64,000 bases of DNA from positions 51,949-115,948 of the forward strand of contig JAHQIW010004397.1 of assembly GCA_019055375.1 (NCBI GenBank). Reading direction: 5' to 3'. Source of the DNA: Parelaphostrongylus tenuis. Taxonomy: Eukaryota > Nematoda > Chromadorea > Rhabditida > Metastrongylidae. Shown in pieces: positions 12,190-22,630 of the stretch. Numbering within the stretch: position 1 is the first letter of the stretch; each line of letters opens with the position of its first letter. The notes beneath the pieces are model-generated. The model was not told the origin of the DNA, made no database searches, and saw only the letters and a program-made list of their open reading frames with translations. Both the position numbers and the translations under genes were made by a program.

Positions 12190-13190
12190 TCATGAGCCTG
12201 AAAGGTAGCTCAAGCTAATGTCCTCTGCGCGTGTACATAACAGGATTCCCTAGCAGGTGAAACACTTAAAACATGAGAGATTACAAGAAATTTGATAGCT
12301 CATTTCCTGACTATTACACCGTCAGAGGGGCGCATGTGGCTCAGTGGCTAGAGGTGCTCTGCGTCGCACACAAGGTCGATGGTTTGACCTAGAGCTCATG
12401 CTCGCCAAATCAGCCATCAGTCTGGAGTCGTTAAATTGCTACTAAAACTTGTCGAAAGGTAGAGCAGATTGATTTGATACAGTGGTAGTTCATCGTGAGT
12501 CATTGTGCAGATCACGTAAGCATTTTATCACCACAGACGAAGTTGAAAGTTGAAGACGAATGCTTGGCTCCTCCCTCACGGATTGGTCAACGTCGAGAGC
12601 TTTGTCCATTCATTCTGTCAGCTCTTTAGAGTGGGTGAATTCTCTTCTTTCTTGGCAGCCCATGGAATCTTTTGGAATGGAAGATAAGGTTATGAAAAAT
12701 GTAACAACAAAAACTCCACAATTGGGCAAAAGTTAAGGCAACTTTACAGCAACAAACTAAATGAACTAATAGCGAAAATGCAGGTATAACTGAAGAAGAA
12801 TATAAGCTAAGCGAAATGAGACATGGGAAGCTGGTTGACTCCTCCATGTTAGAAATCTGTGCTGCTTTTGGAGGGAGACCTTATCCTTCAATCCTAGAAG
12901 CCTCACCCGCGCTCACAGTTGTCATACCAAACCAACAAATTGCATAATCATCTAAGAAGGGACGAATATTTTGCTTGTTCGAAAGCCATCAGACGGTTGT
13001 AATTATGTGAGACGGAAATGACTTCAAATGACTGTGAAAATTAATGAGGCATGGTAATCAGCACCTGTTCTACTTGATGAGCTGACAACATGCTCTTCAA
13101 TGGCCGTCGACGTTTCGAACGTTCTTTTTTCAACACTTAGAAAAGTCAAGGCATTCATTCATTTTGGCCAAACATCTTCATAACAGGTCA
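12190..13190 (+). repeat. Old copy of dispersed repeat R, interrupted by a SINE
   Basis: The order of recognisable blocks matches 34375-35085: an 'aaggtagctcaagctaatg' start, then 'gactcctcc', 'tgctttttggaggg', 'cgcgctcac', 'gctcttcaatg' and 'tcaaggcattcattc' near the end. It is clearly diverged from that copy. A SINE sits inside it, at a point where the 34-kb paralogue is uninterrupted. Confidence 0.65.
12329..12616 (+). mobile_element. tRNA-derived SINE (copy 1, old and diverged)
   Basis: The head contains 'GCGCATGTGGCTCAGTGG' (A-box-like), and the body ends with 'gtcgagagctttgtccatt', a decayed form of the family tail. The B box is mutated (GGTTTGACC). The repeat around it continues on both sides, and the 34-kb paralogue lacks the insertion, so this is a genuine insertion. 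A short 'gtcag' at each side may be part of the target duplication. Confidence 0.75.
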
Positions 13191-13217
13191 GGTGAAACTT
13201 AATGTAAATGTCGAATC

Positions 13218-13420
13218 GCATAGTGAACAATTCTACAAAGGAGGTCAGCAGCCAAGTGTTCAGTGTTAATCAGCATGGAGCTGGCCAGCCCTACCAACAA
13301 TCTGTGGAAATAAATCATCGTAGGGTCAAAGGATCGCCAGCTTATCTATCCTCATTATTGCTAGAAAGTCCACTCCTACGTTCGCAAAGCAGACGAAATC
13401 CACGAGCAAAGGACTAATGC
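13218..13420 (+). pseudogene. Outermost piece of the arm, possibly BEL/Pao gag-pol junction
   Basis: An open frame of about 65 codons runs here. Its counterpart in the other arm (23593-23394, minus strand) directly abuts the zinc-knuckle part of a broken BEL/Pao gag. I see no motif inside this piece itself, so its membership in the gag rests on position. It carries the only substitutions between the arms. Confidence 0.3.
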
Positions 13421-14180
13421 GAAAATACAAAGAAAACGCTAAAAGTACTTTTACCCGCACAACAAAACGTAGATATACGTCGTATCAATTGAATTATAAA
13501 TTCGATATGTAGTCAGCTTCTGATGAAATTCAATATTGTTTTGATTGTCTGTCAGTTAATGGCGAGACCACCAGCACGGATCCTTACACTAATGGAGTGC
13601 TGCGTTTGGCTCGCACAAAAAAGTTGATATGAGGTGAGCCCATGAGCGATAATGGCACACCTATCCCAGCAAACTTTTTGGGACTTTGACATAAATATAA
13701 ATCTTTTCCAGAGCTGCCGTGCCACCGTCTCACGTTGGGCGGACGTGTTTGTAAGTAAAGTCATTCTTCTGCATATGCAGATAGCAGTGAGTTTGAACTG
13801 ACGGAATGGGCCGCACGTACGGCACCAGCTTGAAGCATTTCAACACCATGGAAGACAGTTGCGTGAGAGAGGAACGATTGGCAACTATATTGAAGCATGC
13901 ACTGCTACAGAAGATGAGCCATCCAAGTAGCCACGTAAGTAGCCTGTTTGAGTCCAATAGGCGCTTACTTGGATTGGAATTTAGTTCGAAGTTTATAGAT
14001 AAAGTGCTCTCTTGAACGGATTCATAACAATCTTGCACGTGTTCACATGAAAAATTCATGCTTCATTTATTCCCGAGTACATACTGGGCTGCGAGAGAGT
14101 GACAGTTTTTCCGTAACATATTTGGAGCCATAAATTACTAGTTACTTGTCGTTGTCCTCTAAATACTAGGCCTTCTTATA

Positions 14181-15016
14181 AGTTTTGGTACTAGAAGAAC
14201 AAACACCAAATTTATTAGTCAGAAGTAGTCACAATTGCTTACCAAATTTTTCCAAATATGTGCCGTCAACCTGAATACGCTTCCTTTGGCACCCAATCTT
14301 GTCCACACTTGCCTTATCATGGTCGCTTAACGAAGCCTTTATCACAGTGTGCCATATTACGAGTACGAATTGAGACGCGATGCACAGATCGCCTTTCATC
14401 AGCAGTGAAAGTGCTCCAACATTTGTGTCCAAGCGAACAGCGTTTTGTTTCTTTGTTGGGCTTCGCGTCGGCATCACTAATTTGAGGAACCAGCTGCGCT
14501 TCGGAAGTCCACGCAAAATTTACTGAGAACCCGTCATTGAAAGAACTGAAGGAAAACTCACTAGGATTTGTCATCTAGCCGGAGAGATAATTATTGCCAT
14601 GAGATACTGTGAGAAGCTGAGTCACTGCTGTAAGTGGGCCCTGTCACATCGAGGTCGTCACAATCACATCCTGTTTCAAGACAACGGAAGACAGTATGTC
14701 GTCAAATTGACAAAGACGAAGATGACCGAACTAAGCTGAAAGTGGGTGGATTATCCGCCGTATAGTCCTGAGATATTTCCCTCTGACTCATCGGGTCGTT
14801 CGAGCACTTTCGGAGCACGAAAAAGTTTTGAAAGATCAATCATTTGAGGCAGAGACTGGCAACTTTTATTGAACTCATTTACGACGAGTTTTATGAGAGT
14901 GACATTAGCCAGTTGTCTGATTGATGGCGGAAATGTGTTGAAGCTGATGGCGCATACTTGATTAGCATTTTTGAACTAGTCAATAAATTTGGTGTTTTTG
15001 CTCTAGTGCCGAAACT
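14181..15016 (+). mobile_element. Internally rearranged mariner element (left arm)
   Basis: The ends are inverted copies of about 35 bp. The left end runs from 'agttttggtactag' to 'caccaaatttatt' (14181-14216) and the right end is its imperfect complement (14981-15016). The right half encodes the C-terminal half of a mariner transposase. The 836-bp length is well under the ~1.3 kb of a full mariner, so about a third is missing or replaced. The left half reads best on the opposite strand, where a short 'VDGTYLE' near the left end looks like a second mariner C-terminus. This suggests two 3' ends joined head to head. Confidence 0.75.
14584..14970 (+). pseudogene. Mariner transposase C-terminal half with D34D spacing
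   Basis: The frame opens with 'GEIIIAMRYCEKL', matching the mariner region before the second catalytic Asp. 'LFQDN' then carries that Asp (codon at 14680) and 'YSPEIFPSD' the third (codon at 14785). Exactly 34 codons separate them, which is the mariner D34D signature. An in-frame TGA at 14737 lies between them. A frameshift follows, after which the C-terminus resumes ('LATFIELIYDEFYESDI', 'WRKCVEADGAYL'). The N-terminal DNA-binding half is absent. It is inactive, and its mirror copy in the right arm carries the same stop. Confidence 0.8.
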
Positions 15017-16144
15017 AACGAGAAGATTAAATATATTCTCAGAAAGAAGATTCCGAGCTTTGATATTGTTTTCATAACTTGCCGCGATCTTGTTATTAGG
15101 TTTGTGTTATCTAATCAACGAGTTTCAGTCGGAACAATACTCGAAATACCAGAGGAAAGGGAGGGGGAGGGGCTTCAGCAAAAGATTGATAACGAGATTT
15201 TGTCACGAAAAGGATAGACACTAATAATGAGGTGTGGTGAAATCGTATCGTAACGTGTCTCGTTATTGAGATAATATAGTACTTAAAAGGCCGAATGACT
15301 TGATATTACATGACAACACGTCACGTATGCCGTACTACTTGCTTATATGACTGGTATTACGCTGGTTGTGGACAAATTTTTTTTTTATATAATTCGAACA
15401 TTCCAAGTCATCACTTCCTTGAGAACAAAGCATAAACCGTTCTCTTCCAGGCCCTTTAGTTGTCATTCAGTAGCTTGAATCTCTGCGATTCAAATCGCTT
15501 TTTGTATTGCGAAGAATCATCCATAATATGCTCTTGGAGTGAGATTAAATTTGATGATTTACACAGATTTCCCACAATGTTGCTGTGAAAAAACCTTGCT
15601 TTGCCGTTTTATGACTTTATATTTTTATTTTTCTTTCATTAGAAAGAATGCTATGAAATATATGCTTAGGTCTTGAAATGCTAAACGTCGTCCTCTCTTT
15701 GCTTTTTCAGCAGTATATGGAAATCTTTTCACAAACTAAACTTATTTTGTGGTAGTCCGAATAATATAGGCGAACAACTATTAGAAAATGTGAAAAGACC
15801 ATCTGGAATCTTAGCCGAGAAAGAATTGCTCGGCAAATGAGAAGCGTGGCCTTTTACGTTGCTACAGCGCTTTTACGGAGCTTTCTAAAAAAACAGCTGT
15901 GGTGCTGCAATCTTCAAGAATTGAATCTGGGCTTTTGATTGACTACTCAAATCCAAAAGGAGGAGCAAAAAAAGAATTCGTCACTAAACGATTGAGAAAT
16001 GAATGGACATAAAATAATCGTACAGTTTTACCTTCCTAGAATCGTGATGGTGTTATTAGAGCTTCACCACATTGCACCTATTGAATACGACAATGCCAAA
16101 ATGACAGAGCTAATTTATTAATTCATAGTCTATCTTCTTTACAG

Positions 16145-16321
16145 GCTTTCTCTGCGCTGAAATGTCACATAGTCCACGATGCCGTGGGCTGCCCTCTGTT
16201 TATGGACCACCACAGATGTGAAGGCACCCAGTTAAACGATCAGAAGTCTTCCCAGCACTCGATGACGCAGGCGGCAAGCTATAGGCAATATTTGTTGATT
16301 TATACGTATAATATCAAGACA
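16145..16321 (+). CDS. Candidate exon of unknown function (left arm)
   Basis: A good nematode-style 3' splice site (cttctttacag, ending at 16144) precedes an open frame of about 59 codons. The frame is rich in Cys and His early on (the run 'GCPLFMDHHRCEG' is visible) and continues into the inserted SINE. I recognise no domain, and no upstream exon or donor can be tied to it. It may be a relic exon cut by the SINE, or chance. An identical copy lies on the minus strand at 20490-20666. Confidence 0.22.
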
Positions 16322-16637
16322 AGAGCGCATGTGGCGCAGTTGTCAGAGGTGCTCTGCGTCGCACACGAGGTCACTGGTTCGATCTCGCGCTCATGGCTCA
16401 CCAAGCCATCCATCCCTCCGCGGTCGGTAAATTGGTACCAGACAGGTCTCAGACTTGTCTGGGAGGATAAGCAGCACTGACTCGGTTGAGCGGGAGGCCA
16501 CCGCGAGTCACTGTAAAGACCAGATATGCATTCAATCACCTCAAACGAAACTAAAAATTGAGTTTGTATGCATGGCGCTTCCCTCAGGAATTGATCAACG
16601 CCGAGAGCTTTATCCTTTATCCTTTAATATCAAGACA
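16309..16637 (+). mobile_element. tRNA-derived SINE with 13-bp target-site duplications (copy 2)
   Basis: The body is 16322-16624. It starts with a tRNA-like head with A box 'TGGCGCAGTTG' and B box 'GGTTCGATCTC', is followed by a ~200-bp tRNA-unrelated body, and ends in a short tandem tail of TTTATCC units. The 13-bp 'taatatcaagaca' is repeated exactly at 16309-16321 and 16625-16637, which is direct evidence of LINE-style retroposition. The arm of the inverted repeat ends inside the tail at 16617, so the 3' duplication exists only here and not in the mirror copy. Confidence 0.9.
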
Positions 16638-16759
16638 CTTTTACACAGTACAGCGAGCTGTAACGTATTATCGCCATTCAATTGCATATTTGCCACCAGC
16701 ATGAAGGGTAATGCTCTCTATGTACATGATAAAGTTTAACTTTTGCTGAGAATTTCGTT

Positions 16760-17064
16760 TTATTCATGAACATCGCATATCAGTGATCGAACAAATCTCC
16801 TAGCAATTTCGGAGAACGCCATGCCAAGAATTCCGCGTAGCGCTGGATGACCGATTGCCGGAAAATTCGGTAAGGTCAGCCCCGCGCTGGGTAATACTAA
16901 TACTCTCCAATCACTTTCCTCCTTCTCTGCCTCACGAACAACTGCCTATATTCTTCCACTCGGCTGTTCGTTGTAAACCCTCAAAATAGAAATGGCTGAA
17001 GCCTTCCTCGAGATGGACACGACAGTTGTGAGAACTCTGTAATTCGAACTTGGGTAATCAAACC
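16760..17064 (-). pseudogene. Retrocopy candidate of a trans-spliced mRNA, carrying an SL1-like 5' end
   Basis: On the minus strand the segment begins at 17064 with a 22-nt sequence that matches nematode spliced leader 1 at 19 of 22 positions (it starts GGTTTGATTACCCAAG; SL1 has A at position 6). The sequence after it is not that of an SL RNA gene. Instead a single reading frame runs for about 100 codons to a TAA at 16760-16762, overlapping an AATAAA. It is interrupted only by one TAG (16946-16948). The last 60 codons look coding-like, with a Pro/Gly-rich 'LPNFPAIGHPALRGIL' stretch, but I do not recognise the protein. Because SL1 is added in trans to RNA, its presence in DNA implies reverse transcription of a mature mRNA. 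No poly(A) tract or target duplication is visible. Confidence 0.5.
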
Positions 17065-17189
17065 TTTATAGCAGCAGTTACAGCACAAATAAGCAGTGGC
17101 ATAAATCAGCAATAAGTTCGAAACAGTAATGTGCGTACAGCCAAAATTATATACAAAACCATGATTGATCAGTGAGATCGACTCTTTTT

Positions 17190-17632
17190 AGAACCTCCCA
17201 GTAAACATTCAATATAACTCCAAAAAAAGATTGTCTAAAGCCTGTCTAAAAAATTTCAAAAAAAGAATGTTTTAGCCTAAAAGAGGTTGGTACGCCAGGG
17301 CCATACACCGGTGTTTCGGAGGTTTCGGCCTACTCGTCAGTGACCCCCGCCCCGAATTATGCCATGCATTGTAGCAAGGAGGGAGGCGTATGTGGTGATG
17401 GCATAATGTACAATGACACTGGTCCATCACTACTATTCAATCCATGGATTTCGGCGGGTAGACCAAAATTAATCCATAAAATCGACTGCTTTTAAAATCT
17501 TGTGATAAACATTGAAAATAATTCCAAAAAAGAATGATTTTAGCCTAAACGAGGTTGGTACGTCAGGGCCATTTTTCGGAATTATTTTAAATGTTTATCA
17601 CGGGGCTTTGAAAACAGTCGGTCTTATGAATG
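17190..17632. repeat. Direct and inverted small repeats (hairpin family)
   Basis: A ~90-bp block ending 'gaggttggtacg.cagggccat' occurs at about 17200-17303 and again at 17490-17573. The second occurrence is one side of a hairpin: 17478-17528 pairs with 17576-17632 over about 48 bp ('gataaacatt' against 'aatgtttatc'). The unit looks like a small non-autonomous repeat present twice. Confidence 0.6.
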
Positions 17633-17685
17633 TCTAAAGAATGCTATGAAAAACCATGATTATTCAGCAAGATCTCTGACATTGA

Positions 17686-18232
17686 CTCAATACACCAGTT
17701 TGTACGGAAAGTGCAACTACGAACACAAATGTCAAATAAGTTCAGGCCGACATTTCGCTGCACGACACAAATACGGCATTCAAATTAACATGAATATTCA
17801 GCTCATGTCTTAGGGATGAGAAAGGTCACGGGCATTCAACTATCAAGTGGCAGATATAGGCTTATCAATACTACATCTAGCAAGTTATAGACCTGACATG
17901 GATTATAGAGTAGCTAAGCTTGATGACGTGCAAGAACTCAACCTAAATCGGAGAACGTCAAATAGGACAATTTAGGATAAATAGGAAATTCATACGGAAG
18001 ATAAGAGAAGCGTGTTGGTAGTGTGAGCACTCGATGGTCGACTCTCGCCGTCAACGGTCCCTACCGAGGCGACCGGTGCAGAGTCGATCGTTCGATTGGT
18101 TGGTCACGCCAAACGTAGTCTACCCTCGACACATCCATCTGCACATCTCGGATCGTTCATTACTAGCTTGTCGTCTTTCTTTGAGTACGTATTCAGTTGC
18201 TTGGTTCTTGTACTGGTCAGCGTAGTGTTGAA
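17686..18232 (-). repeat. BEL/Pao-type LTR remnant (putative 3' LTR)
   Basis: About 550 bp match 25739-26290 in the same orientation, including the block 'gtgttggtagtgtgagcac' (near 18011 and 26069). The other copy stands directly upstream of a minus-strand BEL/Pao gag. This one is therefore placed as the 3' LTR of the same element, or as a solo or second copy. The outermost TGTTGAA end is lost here. Confidence 0.6.
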
Positions 18233-18335
18233 CTTGTTAATGCCTATCGAGTTATGCCTATCGAGAGTTAGTTTGTGTCAATTAAAAAAATACGTCTTCT
18301 GTTTTTTACCGACGACAAAGCATGTCGCTTTAAAG

Positions 18336-18958
18336 AATTAACATGATGAACAACCTACCTCCAATACTAAGCAGGAGGAAACGAGCGGCTTGGAGAACAT
18401 TCAAGAGCATCGAAGACGTAGTGAAGTGGACAAAGAACATCCGACCCCGTTCCCACCTTTTCGACTCGACGATTATCCCTACCCTGAAGTACGCAGCAGA
18501 AATCTGATCGCTACGTAAGGAAGAGAAAGTTCATTTGGCGTTATTGAATACGCAGTCGAGAGGTCAATGTTAGAAGTATTTCTTATCTCGTATTAAGAGA
18601 AACCCGAAGTTCCGACCTACATAACGATCGAAAATCAAGGACGCCCTTCTTCACGCCAAGATAATGAAAATAAGGTGGATGGGACACGTGATGCGCTTCA
18701 ACGACTACCGATATACGAGAGTCGTTACCGACTGGATTCCTCGGGACATCAATCGCTCTACAGAAAGGCCACCGACCTGTTGATTCGATTTCTTCACGAA
18801 AGCTGTGGAAGAAAGATATGATGCCCAGCGAATCCCGATAGCGAGGAAGAATCACTGGGGTACTTTTGCACGCGATAGGGGAAAAATGAAAGTGTTGCTG
18901 GTACCCGCTCGAGTCACTCGGCGATCGACGGGACGACAGGTGATACAGGTGACGTATG
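18336..18958 (+). pseudogene. RTE-type LINE fragment, 3' end of the polymerase ORF
   Basis: The translation aligns with the second half of the copy at 42946-43970. The shared motifs are 'TKNIR', 'HLFDSTIIP', 'KIRWMGHVMRFND', 'VVTDWIPRDI' and 'EERYDAQRIP', in the same order. The catalytic palm of the reverse transcriptase is missing because the fragment starts after it. Several stops and frameshifts are visible (a TGA after 'KYAAEI', and a break near 18540-18600). It is a 5'-truncated, dead copy, as is usual for LINEs. Confidence 0.85.
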
Positions 18959-19257
18959 TGAGAAAATATTGAGATCTTATGGATAGTGGAGAAATTCTAA
19001 GCGTGGAGGGATAATCGTGCTAAAGTGAAAATCTCGAAAGATTGATATTATGCAAAGTATTAATCAGAAATATGTCTCTAAAAAAGTATTTTTTGTTTTT
19101 TTCCCCTTCTCACCCACTTATAAGAAACGTGTTTTTATTTCTCTTCAACGTTTCAGTAATTCTTTGACAGCTTAAATTTAGAGAATTTGATAACTCACGC
19201 TTTCACCAACTTTCGGTAGCACCAATTTGAACGATTTCAATGATGAAGTTAAAAAGA

Positions 19258-19531
19258 TCTCTCGGAGGTGATCAATTCCTTAGGAATGCGCTATGCATTC
19301 GTTTTCAATTTTAAACTTGGATGGGGTAATTGGACGCATATTTGGCCCTTGCAATGACTCACAATGGTCTCTCGCTGTGCCAGGTGAGTATTGCTTGCTC
19401 TCCCAGACAAATTTGGTGCCAGGTTGGTAGCAGTGAAAAGATGGATCGCTTGATGAGCCATGAGCTCGAGATCGAACGTTCGTCCATGTGTGCGACGCAG
19501 AGAACTTTCAGCTTTTGCGCCACAAGTGCGC
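19258..19531 (-). mobile_element. tRNA-derived SINE (old copy, spacer)
   Basis: Reverse-strand copy of the family: the tail end ('ctctcggaggtgatcaattcc') is at 19259-19280 and the tRNA-like head ends with 'gcgccacaagtgcgc' near 19516-19531. It is more diverged than the arm copies and has lost the TTTATCC tail. Confidence 0.75.
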
Positions 19532-19695
19532 TAATTTCAATGATATGCTTGGTTTTTCAAAAAAAGAACGTTACATTTCGTTGTCACGGCTTGAAGAATA
19601 TTGAGTTTTGCACTCAACGTCGTGTTGATCGCGCGGCGCAATTTACACGTGGTGCGCGATGTGCACCGACTGTCAAACGCAATATTCTTATGGCT

Positions 19696-20055
19696 CTAAC
19701 AACACACTAAAAAGTTTTTCTTCAAAACCAAGCGTATAATTAAAATTTTTAACATTTGCGTTACCAAATCGATATGAAAAAAAATAAATAAAAGCTGTGT
19801 CCAGGGATAAGTACTCATATGAGTAACATAGTGACTGTGATGCTTATCGCGGCGCACGTAGAGTCGAGCTCTACCCCAGCACTCTCCGTCAGTCAACAAA
19901 AAGGCTTTATGGAACGCCACAGCTAGGCTGTTCTCGAGATCGCAGGGAAGGATTCTCGGCCAGTCTCCTACGTCATTTAGGAAGACTGCGAAAAGCGAAT
20001 TCAATGCTAGAAACACTGGAATCCGCACCATGAAAAAGTTGCGACGACGGGTCAT
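19696..20055 (-). CDS. Open frame of 119 codons with hydrophobic N-terminus, unknown
   Basis: The frame starts MTRRRNFFMVRIPVFLALNS. A basic stretch is followed by a hydrophobic stretch, as in a secretory signal peptide. A moderately charged part with two Cys comes next, and then a second hydrophobic tail encoded by AT-rich DNA. Composition changes at about codon 75, so only the first part may be an exon. I recognise no family, see no paired splice sites, and cannot exclude a chance frame in this repeat-rich spacer. Confidence 0.22.
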   Translation of the reverse strand: MTRRRNFFMVRIPVFLALNSLFAVFLNDVGDWPRILPCDLENSLAVAFHKAFLLTDGECWGRARLYVRRDKHHSHYVTHMSTYPWTQLLFIFFHIDLVTQMLKILIIRLVLKKNFLVCC

Positions 20056-20193
20056 GCAAACAAGTAAACGAATAAATTGATGTGCGACAAATTTTTATTC
20101 TTGCTGCTACAGTTCGCTAAGAACCTTTTTTCAAAGATAAACATGCCATTGGAAATTTCGAGGTTTCAGCTAATGACAGGGTAAAAAGAATAG

Positions 20194-20489
20194 AAGGATA
20201 AAGCTCTCGGCGTTGATCAATTCCTGAGGGAAGCGCCATGCATACAAACTCAATTTTTAGTTTCGTTTGAGGTGATTGAATGCATATCTGGTCTTTACAG
20301 TGACTCGCGGTGGCCTCCCGCTCAACCGAGTCAGTGCTGCTTATCCTCCCAGACAAGTCTGAGACCTGTCTGGTACCAATTTACCGACCGCGGAGGGATG
20401 GATGGCTTGGTGAGCCATGAGCGCGAGATCGAACCAGTGACCTCGTGTGCGACGCAGAGCACCTCTGACAACTGCGCCACATGCGCTCT
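20194..20489 (-). mobile_element. tRNA-derived SINE (right-arm copy, tail truncated)
   Basis: Identical to 16322-16617 on the opposite strand. The 5' target-site sequence is kept at 20490-20502. The tail stops after 'tatcctt' at the arm boundary, and no matching 3' duplication follows. It is a copy produced by the inverted duplication, not an independent insertion. Confidence 0.92.
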
Positions 20490-20666
20490 TGTCTTGATAT
20501 TATACGTATAAATCAACAAATATTGCCTATAGCTTGCCGCCTGCGTCATCGAGTGCTGGGAAGACTTCTGATCGTTTAACTGGGTGCCTTCACATCTGTG
20601 GTGGTCCATAAACAGAGGGCAGCCCACGGCATCGTGGACTATGTGACATTTCAGCGCAGAGAAAGC
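20490..20666 (-). CDS. Mirror copy of the candidate exon at 16145
   Basis: Sequence-identical to 16145-16321, with the same upstream 'cttctttacag' acceptor-like site on the minus strand. The same doubts apply: no recognised domain, no partner exon. Confidence 0.22.
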
Positions 20667-21794
20667 CTGTAAAGAAGATAGACTATGAATTAATAAATTA
20701 GCTCTGTCATTTTGGCATTGTCGTATTCAATAGGTGCAATGTGGTGAAGCTCTAATAACACCATCACGATTCTAGGAAGGTAAAACTGTACGATTATTTT
20801 ATGTCCATTCATTTCTCAATCGTTTAGTGACGAATTCTTTTTTTGCTCCTCCTTTTGGATTTGAGTAGTCAATCAAAAGCCCAGATTCAATTCTTGAAGA
20901 TTGCAGCACCACAGCTGTTTTTTTAGAAAGCTCCGTAAAAGCGCTGTAGCAACGTAAAAGGCCACGCTTCTCATTTGCCGAGCAATTCTTTCTCGGCTAA
21001 GATTCCAGATGGTCTTTTCACATTTTCTAATAGTTGTTCGCCTATATTATTCGGACTACCACAAAATAAGTTTAGTTTGTGAAAAGATTTCCATATACTG
21101 CTGAAAAAGCAAAGAGAGGACGACGTTTAGCATTTCAAGACCTAAGCATATATTTCATAGCATTCTTTCTAATGAAAGAAAAATAAAAATATAAAGTCAT
21201 AAAACGGCAAAGCAAGGTTTTTTCACAGCAACATTGTGGGAAATCTGTGTAAATCATCAAATTTAATCTCACTCCAAGAGCATATTATGGATGATTCTTC
21301 GCAATACAAAAAGCGATTTGAATCGCAGAGATTCAAGCTACTGAATGACAACTAAAGGGCCTGGAAGAGAACGGTTTATGCTTTGTTCTCAAGGAAGTGA
21401 TGACTTGGAATGTTCGAATTATATAAAAAAAAAATTTGTCCACAACCAGCGTAATACCAGTCATATAAGCAAGTAGTACGGCATACGTGACGTGTTGTCA
21501 TGTAATATCAAGTCATTCGGCCTTTTAAGTACTATATTATCTCAATAACGAGACACGTTACGATACGATTTCACCACACCTCATTATTAGTGTCTATCCT
21601 TTTCGTGACAAAATCTCGTTATCAATCTTTTGCTGAAGCCCCTCCCCCTCCCTTTCCTCTGGTATTTCGAGTATTGTTCCGACTGAAACTCGTTGATTAG
21701 ATAACACAAACCTAATAACAAGATCGCGGCAAGTTATGAAAACAATATCAAAGCTCGGAATCTTCTTTCTGAGAATATATTTAATCTTCTCGTT

Positions 21795-22630
21795 AGTTTC
21801 GGCACTAGAGCAAAAACACCAAATTTATTGACTAGTTCAAAAATGCTAATCAAGTATGCGCCATCAGCTTCAACACATTTCCGCCATCAATCAGACAACT
21901 GGCTAATGTCACTCTCATAAAACTCGTCGTAAATGAGTTCAATAAAAGTTGCCAGTCTCTGCCTCAAATGATTGATCTTTCAAAACTTTTTCGTGCTCCG
22001 AAAGTGCTCGAACGACCCGATGAGTCAGAGGGAAATATCTCAGGACTATACGGCGGATAATCCACCCACTTTCAGCTTAGTTCGGTCATCTTCGTCTTTG
22101 TCAATTTGACGACATACTGTCTTCCGTTGTCTTGAAACAGGATGTGATTGTGACGACCTCGATGTGACAGGGCCCACTTACAGCAGTGACTCAGCTTCTC
22201 ACAGTATCTCATGGCAATAATTATCTCTCCGGCTAGATGACAAATCCTAGTGAGTTTTCCTTCAGTTCTTTCAATGACGGGTTCTCAGTAAATTTTGCGT
22301 GGACTTCCGAAGCGCAGCTGGTTCCTCAAATTAGTGATGCCGACGCGAAGCCCAACAAAGAAACAAAACGCTGTTCGCTTGGACACAAATGTTGGAGCAC
22401 TTTCACTGCTGATGAAAGGCGATCTGTGCATCGCGTCTCAATTCGTACTCGTAATATGGCACACTGTGATAAAGGCTTCGTTAAGCGACCATGATAAGGC
22501 AAGTGTGGACAAGATTGGGTGCCAAAGGAAGCGTATTCAGGTTGACGGCACATATTTGGAAAAATTTGGTAAGCAATTGTGACTACTTCTGACTAATAAA
22601 TTTGGTGTTTGTTCTTCTAGTACCAAAACT
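21795..22630 (-). mobile_element. Internally rearranged mariner element (right arm)
   Basis: Exact mirror of 14181-15016, including both terminal inverted repeats. The transposase half with the D34D pair lies on the minus strand at 22227-21841, with the same internal TGA. Two independent mariner insertions could not share all of these lesions, so the element was present before the inverted duplication. Confidence 0.8.

Larger units (their letters stand above)
13218..16617 (+). repeat. Left arm of 3.4-kb near-perfect inverted repeat
   Basis: Every position n in this arm corresponds to position 36811-n on the opposite strand of the right arm, with no insertion or deletion over 3400 bp. Even a ten-base T run is kept. 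I found only three substitutions, at 13251, 13256 and 13352, all within the outermost 135 bp. Outside 13218 and beyond 16617 the similarity stops abruptly. The arm holds a mariner remnant (14181-15016) and a SINE (16322-16624). Unlike the right arm, its SINE has both target-site duplications. Confidence 0.97.
16618..20193. other. Spacer between the inverted-repeat arms
   Basis: This 3576-bp interval is not self-symmetric. It contains, in order, a SL1-bearing coding-like remnant (16760-17064), small hairpin repeats (17190-17632), a BEL-type LTR remnant (17686-18232), an RTE fragment (18336-18958), an old SINE (19258-19531) and an open frame with a hydrophobic N-terminus (20055-19696). Confidence 0.8.

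Noticed and set aside
13806..14059. 109- and 69-codon opposite frames in the left arm, with mirror copies at 22752-23081
   Set aside because: The frames overlap on both strands and have no domain. Their exact repetition only reflects the inverted duplication.
16300..16539. 79-98-codon frames repeated at 16184-16739, 20117-20627, 33850-34080 and 51908-52198
   Set aside because: They lie inside SINE copies, on either strand, and reflect shared SINE sequence rather than a gene family.
17200..17260. Possible SL RNA gene, because 'gtaaacatt' resembles the start of the SL1 RNA intron
   Set aside because: The match is only about ten bases, no spliced leader precedes it on that strand, and no Sm site or 5S rDNA context follows.
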